A DNA stretch of 64,000 bases from CANMIH01 sp049116335 (GCA_049116335.1 JAGDYZ010000003.1:1-64000); one strand, 5' to 3'. Shown: positions 53,886-63,298, counted from the first letter of the stretch. The notes: generated by a model from the letters alone, not told the origin. Numbers and translations are program-made.

Positions 53886-54969
53886 TCACCTCTGAGACCC
53901 CATTGGCATCATCAACATAGAGCAGCTGGGCACGATCCCCAAGTTCCGCAAAAAGCTCTGGGCCTGTGCCTGTCATCCAGGCCTGAACCCCAAGCGCGCA
54001 GATTTCATCATATAACGCCGCGCGCCGGCCCGCATCCAAATGCGCAGCCACCTCATCCAACAAAAGGATCGGCGGCGCGCCAAGATCCTCGGTCAAGGCC
54101 CGTGCATTTGCCAAAATCAACGAAATCAAAAGCGCTTTTTGTTCGCCTGTGGAACACTCAGACGCAGGAACCCCTTTAGCGGCAAAAACACCGTAAAGAT
54201 CCGATCGATGCGGCCCAACCAGAGTGCGGCCCGCCGCGATATCGCGAAACCGGCTTTCGCCAAAGGCCTCCAAAAGATCTTCTTCGGTCTCAGGCATCGC
54301 CCCTTCGCTTTGAACCAGCTCAAGTTCCGCTACGGGAAACTGTGTTTCGGCGCCACGCTGAGCCAGCTTGATCCGCTCCAAAGTTGCCATGCGATTGGTA
54401 TGCATCACAGCGCCAGCCGCAGCCATCTGACCTTCCAGCACCGCATACCACATGGCATCGCGCACCTGCTCTTTCAAAAGCCGGTTCCGCTCGCGCATCG
54501 CCTTTTCGTAAGTCAAAGACGCTTCGGCGTGGGCCGGGAAAAAGCTGAGCACCAAACGATCTAAAAACCGCCGCCGCCCCTCAGCCCCTTCTATCCAAAG
54601 ACGATCCATCGCCGGGACAAGCCAGACAACCCGGGCAAGCTTCGCCAGTGCATTCTGCGGCGTGGATTTCTCGTCAATCTGAACCTGCCGCGCCGCACCA
54701 TTTTGCGACGAAAAGGCAATCTCATGTACACCGTCAGGCCCGTTCAAATGCCCTGCAATTTTCCAGCCAATCTGCTCTGGCCGCCGCGCCATGTCACCAG
54801 CAGAGGCGCGCCGCATGCCACGCCCCGGCGAAAACAGGGATACCGCTTCGATCAAGTTGGTCTTGCCTGCGCCATTCGGGCCATAGATGGCCACCGGTCG
54901 CGCATCCAAATCCAACCGCACCAGTTTATGCGATCGGAAATGCGACAGGGTCAGATGGGACAGATACAT
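53875..54969 (-). CDS. recF: DNA replication and repair protein RecF
   Basis: A 364-residue SMC-like ATPase. It has Walker A AIYGPNGAGKTNLIEAVSLF, the signature region STGEQKALLISLIL and Walker B ILLLDEVAAHLD. RecF helps load RecA on gapped DNA. It starts 61 bases after dnaN on the same strand. Confidence 0.95.
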   Translation of the reverse strand: MYLSHLTLSHFRSHKLVRLDLDARPVAIYGPNGAGKTNLIEAVSLFSPGRGMRRASAGDMARRPEQIGWKIAGHLNGPDGVHEIAFSSQNGAARQVQIDEKSTPQNALAKLARVVWLVPAMDRLWIEGAEGRRRFLDRLVLSFFPAHAEASLTYEKAMRERNRLLKEQVRDAMWYAVLEGQMAAAGAVMHTNRMATLERIKLAQRGAETQFPVAELELVQSEGAMPETEEDLLEAFGESRFRDIAAGRTLVGPHRSDLYGVFAAKGVPASECSTGEQKALLISLILANARALTEDLGAPPILLLDEVAAHLDAGRRAALYDEICALGVQAWMTGTGPELFAELGDRAQLLYVDDANGVSEVTPG

Positions 54970-55030
54970 CTCACCCCACGCTCAGCTTCTTCTTTTCCAA
55001 AATACTCCCGCCGGAGGCTCCGACTGGCGA

Positions 55031-56149
55031 TCACACGCGCATCGGCATGACGACGTAAACCGCACTTGTATCTGTGCCCTCACGCATCAGGGTCGGATCG
55101 CCGGACGAGTTGAACAGGAACACCGCGTTTTCGCGATCCACCTGGCTGGCGATCTCGAGCAGGTATTTGGCGTTAAACCCAATTTCCAGCTTTTCATCAC
55201 CATAGGCCACCGCCAGCTCCTCTTCCGCCGCGCCGCTGTCCGGCGCATTGACGGACAGGATCAGACGATCTTCTTCCAGCTGAAGCTTCACCGCACGCGA
55301 ACGCTCTGAGCTCACAGTTGCTACACGGTCCACCGCTTTGGCGAAATCGCTGGCATCCACTTCAAGTTTACGGGTGTTGCCCTGCGGAATGACGCGAGTG
55401 TAATCGGGGAACGTGCCGTCGATCACTTTCGAGGTCAGTGTGATATCTGGTGTGGCAAAGCGCACTTTGGTTTCCGAGACGGACACGGCGATATCCATAT
55501 CGTCTTCGTCCAACAGCTTGCGCAGCTCACCCACGGTCTTGCGCGGTACAATCACACCCGACATCTCCGCAGCACCCGCAGGCAATGCGGCGTCAATTCG
55601 TGCAAGACGGTGCCCGTCGGTTGCAACGCAACGCAGAACCTGCCCCTCTTCCGAGGTGGCAACATGCATGTATACGCCGTTCAGATAATACCGGGTTTCT
55701 TCGGTCGAAATGGCGAACTTGGACTTGTCGAACAGGCGGCGCAGATCCTGAGCCTTGGCCGAGAAATTGGTGCCATATTCCGACGATGCCATGATCGGAA
55801 AGTCTTCTTTGGGCAGCGTGGTCAACGAGAATGTTGAGCGACCTGCCGAAACGGTCAAACGCCCCGAAGCGCTATCTTCATCCAGAGAGACCAGTGCGCC
55901 ATCCGGCAGCTTGCGGACAATCTCATGCAATGTCACAGCGGACACCGTGGTGCCACCAGCGCGCTCAACCTGAGCATTCGCTTTGTCGAGCACTTCGATG
56001 TCCAGATCGGTGGCCCGGAAGGTGACAGTGTCGCCTTCAGCTTCGATCAGCACATTGGCCAGAATTGGAATGGTGTTGCGACGTTCGACAACCGATTGCG
56101 CTTGCGCCACTGCACGCAACAGCGTGGCTCGTTCGATGCTGATTTTCAT
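55031..56149 (-). CDS. dnaN: DNA polymerase III sliding clamp subunit beta
   Basis: A 372-residue clamp. The start MKISIERATLLRAVAQAQSVVERRNT and the end YVVMPMRV are typical, and three repeated clamp domains are present. Upstream in-frame codons to 56515 do not resemble the family. It follows dnaA by 157 bases containing a GC-rich hairpin. Confidence 0.97.
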   Translation of the reverse strand: MKISIERATLLRAVAQAQSVVERRNTIPILANVLIEAEGDTVTFRATDLDIEVLDKANAQVERAGGTTVSAVTLHEIVRKLPDGALVSLDEDSASGRLTVSAGRSTFSLTTLPKEDFPIMASSEYGTNFSAKAQDLRRLFDKSKFAISTEETRYYLNGVYMHVATSEEGQVLRCVATDGHRLARIDAALPAGAAEMSGVIVPRKTVGELRKLLDEDDMDIAVSVSETKVRFATPDITLTSKVIDGTFPDYTRVIPQGNTRKLEVDASDFAKAVDRVATVSSERSRAVKLQLEEDRLILSVNAPDSGAAEEELAVAYGDEKLEIGFNAKYLLEIASQVDRENAVFLFNSSGDPTLMREGTDTSAVYVVMPMRV

Positions 56150-56261
56150 GACGCGACCCTCTCCGCATAGTCGGAGCGCCACTCTAGACCGACCAGCGAC
56201 CAGCTCCAACCCCGTTTTTTCTGATTTGTCGGCTGGTTTTGTCGGGGCGTCAAGGGCATGA

Positions 56262-56279
56262 GGCCGCCCAAAGGCGGCC
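56262..56279 (-). terminator. Hairpin between dnaA and dnaN
   Basis: GGCCGCC and GGCGGCC arms with a four-base loop, 28 bases past the dnaA stop. No T-run; it may reduce readthrough into dnaN or stabilise the transcript. Confidence 0.4.
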
Positions 56280-56306
56280 CCACTGCAAATGTGTTGTGCG
56301 AGCGAC

Positions 56307-57689
56307 TCAGGCTTCGAGCGCGCGACGCAGCATTTCCACGTCTTCGTCGATCTGGCCATCCTGCTGGCGCAACTCTTCGATCCGACGAACACCATGCATA
56401 ACTGTGGTGTGATCACGGCCACCAAAACGACGTCCGATCTCAGGCAACGACCGCGCGGTGAGCTGTTTGCACAGGTACATCGCAACCTGACGCGGGCGGG
56501 CAAAAGTGCGCACACGTTTGGGGCCGATCATATCCGAGAGACGAATATTGTAATGCTCGGCCACTTTGCGCTGGATCTCATCGATCGAGATTTTGCGCTC
56601 TGAGGCACGCAGCACGTCTGACAGGCTGTCTTGCACCAGATCCATATTGATCGGCTTGCCGACAAGGGACGCAAAGGCAAACAAACGGGTCAGAGCACCT
56701 TCCAGAACACGCACGTTGGTGCTGATCCGATGGGCCAGAAACTCAAGCACACCCTCTTCGATCACCAGACCGGGATAGAGCGCACGATAGCTATCGACCT
56801 TGGTCTGCAGGATGCCAAGACGCAGCTCATAGTCTGTCGGGTGCAGATCAACAACGAGACCGGACTGCAGTCGCGAACGAATACGGTTTTCCAGATCCTT
56901 GATCTCATCCGGTGCCCGATCTGCCGAAATGATGATCTGTTTGTTCTGATCCACAAGCGCATTGAACGTATGGAAGAACTCTTCCTGAGTGGAATCCTTG
57001 CCGGCGATGAATTGAACATCATCAACCATCAGCACATCAACCGAGCGGAACATCTCTTTGAAATCCATCATCTTACGTTCGCGCAGCGCCTGCACAAAGC
57101 GATACATGAACTGCTCTGCCGAGAGATACAGCACAGTCAGGCTCGGATTACGCTGGGTCAATTCCCAGGCAATCGCATGCATCAGGTGTGTTTTACCAAG
57201 ACCTACGCCACCGTACAAAAACAACGGGTTAAAGGTCACAGGGCCACCCTCTGCCACACGCTTAGCAGCAGCATGTGCCAGTTCGTTGGGCTTGCCAACA
57301 ACAAAAGTATCAAATGTAAAACGTGAATCCAAAGGCGCGCCCGGCAAATCTTTCGGGGCACTACTTGCCGCGACCGCAGGTTTGGCCACCGGCTCTTTGG
57401 TCGGCGCAGCAACAGTACCAGCAGCTTTGACAGGCGCCGGAACCGCCTGACCAACATGAAATGCGATGCGCCGCGCCCGCTTGTCCAACGTAGACATCTG
57501 AGACAGCAGCATATCGCCAAAGTTTTGTGACACATACGATCCAAAAAAGCTCGTAGGTGCCTGCAGGCTTACAACGCCCTCATCACTCATACCCGTAAAA
57601 CAAAGCGGCTCGATCCAGGTCTTGTAGTTGTTTTGTCCCACCGTTTTGCAGATCTGCTCTTGCAACGCGCCCCATTGCTCTTGTGTCAT
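56307..57689 (-). CDS. dnaA: Chromosomal replication initiator DnaA
   Basis: A 460-residue AAA+ initiator. Domain I runs MTQEQWGALQEQICKTVG onward; an Ala/Pro-rich linker covers about 95-120; Walker A is YGGVGLGKTHLMHA and Walker B LMVDDVQFIAG; the C-terminal DNA-binding domain ends in LPEIGRRFGGRDHTTVMHGVRRIEEL. It binds DnaA boxes and opens the origin. Confidence 0.98.
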   Translation of the reverse strand: MTQEQWGALQEQICKTVGQNNYKTWIEPLCFTGMSDEGVVSLQAPTSFFGSYVSQNFGDMLLSQMSTLDKRARRIAFHVGQAVPAPVKAAGTVAAPTKEPVAKPAVAASSAPKDLPGAPLDSRFTFDTFVVGKPNELAHAAAKRVAEGGPVTFNPLFLYGGVGLGKTHLMHAIAWELTQRNPSLTVLYLSAEQFMYRFVQALRERKMMDFKEMFRSVDVLMVDDVQFIAGKDSTQEEFFHTFNALVDQNKQIIISADRAPDEIKDLENRIRSRLQSGLVVDLHPTDYELRLGILQTKVDSYRALYPGLVIEEGVLEFLAHRISTNVRVLEGALTRLFAFASLVGKPINMDLVQDSLSDVLRASERKISIDEIQRKVAEHYNIRLSDMIGPKRVRTFARPRQVAMYLCKQLTARSLPEIGRRFGGRDHTTVMHGVRRIEELRQQDGQIDEDVEMLRRALEA

Positions 57690-57771
57690 TTGTCCCCAGT
57701 TCCTTACAGTCGTTCCTTCGCCGGTTCATCCGGCGGCGCGTCACAGTTTCAGGAGGCACGCAGCGATCCGT

Positions 57772-57792
57772 CCCGTGTCTGCAAGACACGGG
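57772..57792 (-). promoter_or_regulatory. Hairpin in the dnaA leader
   Basis: A nine-base-pair perfect stem (CCCGTGTCT / AGACACGGG) with a three-base loop lies 83 bases upstream of the dnaA start. It could affect dnaA translation or mRNA stability. Confidence 0.45.
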
Positions 57793-58088
57793 CCAAGCCG
57801 ATGGGCCAAAAATCGTAACCTCACCCTCGCATCCCTTCGAGGGCCGAGTCGTCACGACCCGAATTTCTTATTTTGGACATAGCCGGGTTGTACCGAGCGT
57901 TAACGCAAAACCAAAAAACCTAAACTCAACTAGGTAACCCGATCGACCGCTCCGTCACTGTTCGTGATCTTGTGGTCGGAAGCTTGTCCCCCCTGCGATG
58001 TGACTCGCCAGAGGAAATTACCAACACCAACCACGACCCGGCAACCGATCTTACCGCTTGACTCGCATGAATCTGAAAAAGAATCTTC

Positions 58089-58097
58089 TGTGGATAA
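58089..58097 (-). promoter_or_regulatory. Consensus DnaA box
   Basis: TGTGGATAA, the exact complement of TTATCCACA, lies in the gap between rpsT and dnaA next to an A/T-rich run. It could be part of oriC or an autoregulatory site for dnaA. Confidence 0.6.
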
Positions 58098-58118
58098 AAT
58101 AAAGCCCCAGAAACGCGA

Positions 58119-58145
58119 AAAGGCACCACATATAGTGGTGCCTTT
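58119..58145 (-). terminator. Terminator of rpsT
   Basis: An 11-base-pair perfect stem (AAAGGCACCAC / GTGGTGCCTTT) with a five-base loop, followed on the minus strand by TCGCG, 29 bases past the rpsT stop. Confidence 0.85.
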
Positions 58146-58174
58146 AAAATTTCACACAAATTATGTGTTGCGTA

Positions 58175-58438
58175 TTAGCCCAGAGCTTTTACGCGAGCCG
58201 CGAGGCGAGAAACCTTACGCGACGCAGTATTCTTGTGGAAAACGCCTTTGGTGACGCCGCGCATTAGCTCGGGCTGAGCAACGCGCAGAGCGGCGGTTGC
58301 GGCTTCTTTGTCACCCGAAGCAATCGCTTCTTCAACTTTACGTAGGTAGGTGCGGATGCGCGAACGACGGGCTTTGTTGATCGCAAAGCGGGTTTCGTTT
58401 TGACGGGCGCGTTTCTTTGCCTGAGGCGAATTTGCCAT
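58175..58438 (-). CDS. rpsT: 30S ribosomal protein S20
   Basis: An 87-residue basic helical protein. MANSPQAKKRARQNETRFAINKARRS and the end VFHKNTASRKVSRLAARVKAL are typical of S20, which binds 16S rRNA early in assembly. It is monocistronic, ending at the hairpin at 58119. Confidence 0.97.
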   Translation of the reverse strand: MANSPQAKKRARQNETRFAINKARRSRIRTYLRKVEEAIASGDKEAATAALRVAQPELMRGVTKGVFHKNTASRKVSRLAARVKALG

Positions 58439-58591
58439 GTGAGTCGGTCCTGATATTCAGTGTCTGTTTCCTAGCGCAATGCCGGATCAAACCCGATCAA
58501 AGGATCGGACCGATTCTTGCCTTAGCGGGCATCACGCGCATGTATGCAGGCCTCTTAGCCAAATCTGGCCAAATTGAAAAGCCCAAAACAA

Positions 58592-58614
58592 AGGGGATTC
58601 AAAACGAATCCCCT
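58592..58614 (-). terminator. Terminator of enoyl-CoA hydratase gene
   Basis: A nine-base-pair stem (AGGGGATTC / GAATCCCCT) with a five-base loop, followed on the minus strand by TTGTTTT, 12 bases past the stop. Confidence 0.75.
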
Positions 58615-58626
58615 CAGCTATGTAAT

Positions 58627-59403
58627 TTAACGATCGCGGAACTGTGGGGTCCGCTTTTCGCTGAAGGCAGCCATGCCTTCAGATTGATCTTCCGTCGCGA
58701 ACAACGCGTGGAACAACCGGCGCTCATACAGAAGACCTTCGCTCAGCGTGGTCTCATAAGCGCGGTTGACGGCCTCTTTGGCAGCCATGGCCGAAATGAT
58801 CGATTTCTCCGCGATCTTCTCAGCCGCGCCACGGGCTTCTTCCATCAGCGACTTGGCAGGAACAACGCGGCTCACCAGACCTGAGCGCTCAGCCTCTTCC
58901 GCATCCATGAAACGCCCGGTTAGGTTCATTTCCATGGCTTTGGATTTACCAATCAGGCGTGTCAGACGCTGCGTCCCACCAATACCGGCAATCACGCCAA
59001 GATTGATCTCGGGTTGACCAAACTTCGCAGTATCCGCAGCCAGAATGAAGTCACACATCATGGCCAGCTCACAACCACCGCCCAGCGCATAGCCAGCAAC
59101 CGCAGCAATGACAGGTTTACGGGTTTTGGTGATTCCGCTGGTGGCATCGCCGAAGAAGTCCGAGAGGAACATATCGACGTAAGTCTTGTCAGACATCTCT
59201 TTGATGTCAGCACCGGCCGCAAAGGCTTTGGCCGATCCGGTGAGAATGATGCAGCGCACTTTGTCGTTGCGGTCTGCCTCTGCCAAAGCATCACACAGTT
59301 CTGAAAGAAGCTGGGTGTTGAGGGCATTCATAGCGTCGGGGCGATTCAATTTGATCGTAGCGACGTGGTCTTCTACTTCGACGATGATCGTCTCATAGGC
59401 CAT
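58627..59403 (-). CDS. Enoyl-CoA hydratase
   Basis: A 258-residue crotonase. The two oxyanion loops are AFAAGADIKEM and AVAGYALGGGCELAMMCD; the catalytic glutamates lie in GCELAM and in FGQPEINLGVIAGIGGTQRL. It hydrates trans-2-enoyl-CoA in fatty-acid beta-oxidation. It is monocistronic, following mutM by 66 bases. Confidence 0.93.
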   Translation of the reverse strand: MAYETIIVEVEDHVATIKLNRPDAMNALNTQLLSELCDALAEADRNDKVRCIILTGSAKAFAAGADIKEMSDKTYVDMFLSDFFGDATSGITKTRKPVIAAVAGYALGGGCELAMMCDFILAADTAKFGQPEINLGVIAGIGGTQRLTRLIGKSKAMEMNLTGRFMDAEEAERSGLVSRVVPAKSLMEEARGAAEKIAEKSIISAMAAKEAVNRAYETTLSEGLLYERRLFHALFATEDQSEGMAAFSEKRTPQFRDR

Positions 59404-59469
59404 ATTTTGCGGGCTCCGGTCGTTTTCCGTCAGGCGCCAAGGCTTATCACTCCCTCGCCGTGGATCAAG

Positions 59470-60321
59470 TTATCTTTGACAGGACGGACAAAAGAAGCTC
59501 GACCGTCCCGATTGCACAACACGTGCGATATTTGCGTCACATCCTTCGGTCACACAGGACTCACCCTCACGTCCGTATACCGCAAAGCGATGCTGAAAAT
59601 ATCCAAGCTCTCCATCGGCTTGGCGGAAATCCTTGAGGGAAGATCCACCGGCCTCGATCGCCTCTTGTAGCACCTCTTGGATGATGGGCACCAAACCCGC
59701 AATCTTATCTTTCGCGACGTTACGTGCTTTCTCTTCGGGGTGAACACCACAGCGATAGAGTGTCTCACACACATAGATGTTTCCCAGCCCGGCGACAGTT
59801 TTCTGGTCCAGAAGCGCGGTTTTGATCGCCGTATTCCTGTGTCCGATGGCCTCAATCAGATACGATTCGTTAAAATCATTGCCAAAAGGCTCAGGTCCAA
59901 TTGAAGCCAGTAAAGGATGCGCTTCTGCTGTTGCCGTGTCCAACAAATCCATTGCACCAAACCGACGTGGATCGTTAAAGGTAATACGCGCTCCATTCTC
60001 CATGTCGAAAACCACGTGATCGTGTTTCTCAGGTGCGGGATGGTCGTGTTGAAACTGCCCCAGGGGATCACCCGAAATCAGCATCCGGCCAGACATGCCA
60101 AGATGGATCAACAGCGTTTCACCCGTCGACAGATCCGCAAGCACATATTTCGACCGCCGCCGCAGCCGCTCGACACGTGCGCCAGTCAGACGATGTGCCA
60201 TATTCTCGGGAAACGGCCAGCGCAAATCAGGACGGTTGACCTGAGCACGGGCAATCACCACCCCTTCCATCGCTGGGGTCAAACCACGGCGTACTGTCTC
60301 AACTTCGGGCAGTTCGGGCAA
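59470..60321 (-). CDS. mutM: Formamidopyrimidine-DNA glycosylase (Fpg)
   Basis: A 283-residue base-excision enzyme that removes 8-oxoguanine. The catalytic N terminus PELPEVETVRRGL (Pro as nucleophile, then Glu) and LIHLGMSGRMLI are clear, and the C-terminal zinc finger has two Cys pairs (SCVTEGCDANIARVVQ, then FFCPSCQR). A membrane-protein gene ends three bases upstream, so they are probably cotranscribed. Confidence 0.97.
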   Translation of the reverse strand: MPELPEVETVRRGLTPAMEGVVIARAQVNRPDLRWPFPENMAHRLTGARVERLRRRSKYVLADLSTGETLLIHLGMSGRMLISGDPLGQFQHDHPAPEKHDHVVFDMENGARITFNDPRRFGAMDLLDTATAEAHPLLASIGPEPFGNDFNESYLIEAIGHRNTAIKTALLDQKTVAGLGNIYVCETLYRCGVHPEEKARNVAKDKIAGLVPIIQEVLQEAIEAGGSSLKDFRQADGELGYFQHRFAVYGREGESCVTEGCDANIARVVQSGRSSFFCPSCQR

Positions 60322-60324
60322 ATG

Positions 60325-60921
60325 TCAGGTCCATCTTTGGCTGTTGATCCGCAAAACGTGTTTCAACATCTCAATCAACTCGCGCCGACCATCAAGGTAT
60401 TTTGACACTTCGACGTGACGACCATCTGAAAAATCCAGCCGATACACACCGTCACGGCGCTCTTCCACCTCCTCAAGCAGCGTCAGGTCAAACTGTTTGC
60501 GCCCGACTTCGAGATAGTTCCCGTCAACAACCACCCGCAATGTCCAAGCGTAGTAAGTTGCATATCCCGCAAGCACCACAAGCCCGAGTGTTAGGACCGA
60601 GTTGTTCATTTCGGGCACTGTGTCTGTCACCAAGAGACCCAAAACCATAACCAAAATCCCTGCACATTGCAGACGATACAGCAAAGATCCGCTATAGGCG
60701 ACGCGCCCGATCTCTCGCCGACCTGTCGGTTTGGCCATCCACATCTTGGGATCAAGGGTAAAACCGCCGTCACGTGTCTGGGGTGTGATCGCCCTGTCAC
60801 CCAGCATACGGCGCAACCATTTTGGTTGGCTTGCGGACAACCAGACGGCCCCGACGATAAGTAAGACACCGGAATAGTCAAAAATGGCGGCCAATACTGC
60901 GGCACCTGAAAACTCGGACAC
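60325..60921 (-). CDS. Membrane protein of unknown function
   Basis: About 198 residues with two pairs of hydrophobic segments (VLLIVGAVWLSAS near the start; GILVMVLGLLV and LTLGLVVLAGYATYYAW later) and a C-terminal soluble part (VVVDGNYLEVGRKQFDLTLL, then YRLDFSDGRHVEV) that resembles a small PH-like fold. The start is probably the GTG at 60921, which keeps it clear of divergent ubiE; ATGs upstream lie inside ubiE. It precedes mutM by three bases. Confidence 0.6.
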   Translation of the reverse strand: MSEFSGAAVLAAIFDYSGVLLIVGAVWLSASQPKWLRRMLGDRAITPQTRDGGFTLDPKMWMAKPTGRREIGRVAYSGSLLYRLQCAGILVMVLGLLVTDTVPEMNNSVLTLGLVVLAGYATYYAWTLRVVVDGNYLEVGRKQFDLTLLEEVEERRDGVYRLDFSDGRHVEVSKYLDGRRELIEMLKHVLRINSQRWT

Positions 60922-61021
60922 GATAACAACTTTCTGTTTGCGATGATTTGACTGTTTGTTCTTTCGCCTCCACCTCTGTACGAGAGGTGCGACCAAAAGA
61001 TGACCGAGGCGGATCGAAGTC

Positions 61022-61774
61022 ATGACCGACAGCCAGCAGAACACCACACATTTCGGCTTTACCGACGTTCCCGAAAGCGAAAAAGCCGGGAAAGTACAGG
61101 GCGTTTTTACGTCCGTGGCGTCCAAATATGACGTGATGAATGATGCCATGTCCTTGGGCATTCACCGCGTGTGGAAAGATGCCATGATGGACTGGCTTGC
61201 ACCACGCCCCGGTCAGCGGCTTCTTGACGTAGCCGGCGGCACAGGTGACATTTCATTCCGGTTTTTGCAGCGCGCGGGTCACGGACACTCGACCGTTCTG
61301 GATCTGACCGAGTCAATGTTGGTCGAAGGCCGCAAACGGGCCGAAGCCGATTCTATGGCAGATCAGCTTGATTGGGTGGTTGGCGACGCCATGAAGCTGC
61401 CCTTCGCGGACAATACATTTGACGTCTACACCATCTCCTTTGGCATTCGGAATGTGACCCGCCCACAGGAGGCGCTGAACGAAGCCTTCCGCGTGCTCAA
61501 ACCCGGCGGGCGCCTGATGGTGCTGGAGTTCAGCCATATTCCCAACGACATGATGCAAAAGGTCTATGACCTCTATTCCTTCAACGTCATCCCGAAACTG
61601 GGCCAAGCCATTGCCAATGATGCGGACAGCTATCAGTATCTGGTGGAATCAATTCGTAAATTCCCAGATCAAGAGACCTTCCTCGGCATGTTGCGCGCAG
61701 CTGGATTTGAAAATGCCAAATACCGCAATCTGACCATGGGCATTGCCTGTCTACATTCCGGTTGGAAGATCTAA
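61022..61774 (+). CDS. ubiE: Demethylmenaquinone/ubiquinone C-methyltransferase UbiE
   Basis: A 250-residue SAM methyltransferase. HFGFTDVPESEKAGKVQGVF and SKYDVMNDAMSLGIHRVWKD are UbiE signatures; motif I is LLDVAGGTGDISF. It performs the C-methylation in ubiquinone synthesis. It is followed three bases later by ubiB. Confidence 0.97.
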   Translation: MTDSQQNTTHFGFTDVPESEKAGKVQGVFTSVASKYDVMNDAMSLGIHRVWKDAMMDWLAPRPGQRLLDVAGGTGDISFRFLQRAGHGHSTVLDLTESMLVEGRKRAEADSMADQLDWVVGDAMKLPFADNTFDVYTISFGIRNVTRPQEALNEAFRVLKPGGRLMVLEFSHIPNDMMQKVYDLYSFNVIPKLGQAIANDADSYQYLVESIRKFPDQETFLGMLRAAGFENAKYRNLTMGIACLHSGWKI

Positions 61775-61777
61775 GAG

Positions 61778-63298
61778 ATGCGTGGACCTCATAATATCTG
61801 GCGCCTTATCCGCACCGGCGCCACCTTAGAACGCACCGGTGCGATGGGTGTTGTGCTTGACGCAATGGATGCCCCGCGCACGCTGCGCATCGCGGCACGC
61901 GTCCTGGGATGGCCGTTCAAATGGCTGGGGTATGAAGGAGATCCATCGACCCCCCCTGCGGTGCGCGCGCTTACCGCACTCGGCCCCGCCTATATCAAGT
62001 TTGGTCAGATCCTCAGCACCCGCCCGGATGTGGTGGGCACCGACATGGCCCAGCAATTGCGCGTGCTGCAAGACAAGCTTCCGCCTTTCTCCGTTGAAGA
62101 GGCCAAAGCCGAGGTGATGTCTGAACTGGGTCGCCCGGTTGATGAGATTTACTCAAGCTTCTCTGAACCTGTTGCCGCGGCTTCGATTGCGCAGGTCCAC
62201 AAAGCCACATTGGCCGAAACCGGCGAAACCGTAGCGGTAAAAGTCCTGCGTCCCGGGATCGAACGCGCGTTTCGAAAAGACATCGACGCCTTTTACCTTG
62301 CCGCTGAAATGATCGAGCTGCTCTCTCCCGCCTCTCGCCGTCTGCGCCCGTTGGAAGTGATTTCCCACTTCGAAGGTGTGGTCAACGGCGAGCTGGATCT
62401 GCGTCTCGAATCCGCCTCAGCCAGCGAATATGCCGCAAACACCACCGACGATGATGGCTTTCAACTTCCTGCCATCAAATGGGGGTATTCGGGCCGTCGC
62501 GTGATGACCATGGAATGGGCCGAAGGTGTTCAGCTGGGGGACAATGATGCATTGGACGCTGCTGGCCACGACCGTGTGGCGCTCTCCGAACGCGTGTTGC
62601 AGCTGTTCCTGAACCACGCACTGCGTGATGGTTTTTTCCACGGCGATATGCATCAGGGTAACCTGAAGGTCGCAGCCAACGGCGATATCATCGCTTTCGA
62701 CTTCGGCATTATGGGCTACATCGACGAATATACCCGACGGGTCTATGCCGAGATCCTGTTTGGCTTTATTCGCCGCGATTATAAACGCGTCGCTCAGGTT
62801 CATTTCGAAGCTGGCTATGTGCCTGCCAACCAAGATGTCGATGAATTTGCCCGCGCCCTACGCGCCGTGGGCGAGCCGATTTTTGGCATGGATGCGTCGA
62901 ACATTTCGATGGGCAAACTTCTGTCCTATCTCTTCGAAGTGACCGAACGCTTTGGTATGGAAACCCGGACCGAACTGATCCTGCTGCAACGCACCATGGT
63001 GGTTGTTGAAGGTGTGGCACGGTCGTTGAATCCAAACATGAACATCTGGACCGTGGCCAAGCCTGTAGTTGAAAACTATATCGCCTCGTCCATTGGTCCA
63101 CGTGCCATTGTCGGTGATCTGATGAAAACCGCCAAAGTGATGGCCCGATTTGGCCCGCGTCTTCCGGATCTCGTTGAAGCGGCTCTGCTGCGCCAAACCC
63201 AGACACAAGAAAGCGCCAAACCCAGCCCGTGGATTCAGCGCGTCATTTGGTCGGGGATAGGCGGCGCGGGTGTCGCCGCCCTGATGTTCCTGATTTAA
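61778..63298 (+). CDS. ubiB: Ubiquinone biosynthesis regulatory kinase-like protein UbiB
   Basis: A 506-residue UbiB/ADCK atypical kinase. The KxGQ motif is YIKFGQILSTRPD, the A-rich loop is VAAASIAQVHKATL, and the catalytic loop is FFHGDMHQGNLKV with IAFDFGIMG. A C-terminal hydrophobic tail (SGIGGAGVAALMFLI) anchors it to the membrane. It supports ubiquinone synthesis, probably by handling lipid intermediates. Its stop overlaps the stop of flgD by four bases. Confidence 0.96.
   Translation: MRGPHNIWRLIRTGATLERTGAMGVVLDAMDAPRTLRIAARVLGWPFKWLGYEGDPSTPPAVRALTALGPAYIKFGQILSTRPDVVGTDMAQQLRVLQDKLPPFSVEEAKAEVMSELGRPVDEIYSSFSEPVAAASIAQVHKATLAETGETVAVKVLRPGIERAFRKDIDAFYLAAEMIELLSPASRRLRPLEVISHFEGVVNGELDLRLESASASEYAANTTDDDGFQLPAIKWGYSGRRVMTMEWAEGVQLGDNDALDAAGHDRVALSERVLQLFLNHALRDGFFHGDMHQGNLKVAANGDIIAFDFGIMGYIDEYTRRVYAEILFGFIRRDYKRVAQVHFEAGYVPANQDVDEFARALRAVGEPIFGMDASNISMGKLLSYLFEVTERFGMETRTELILLQRTMVVVEGVARSLNPNMNIWTVAKPVVENYIASSIGPRAIVGDLMKTAKVMARFGPRLPDLVEAALLRQTQTQESAKPSPWIQRVIWSGIGGAGVAALMFLI

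Larger units (their letters stand above)
57690..58118. other. Non-coding region upstream of dnaA; candidate oriC or dnaA control region
   Basis: This 429-base gap between dnaA and the rpsT terminator has no plausible gene. It contains one perfect DnaA box (TGTGGATAA, 58089-58097) beside an A/T-rich stretch, five GANTC sites (57846, 58002, 58060, 58069, 58081), and two hairpins in the dnaA leader (near 57719-57735 and at 57772-57792). One box is few for an origin, so a regulated dnaA promoter is the safer reading. Confidence 0.45.
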
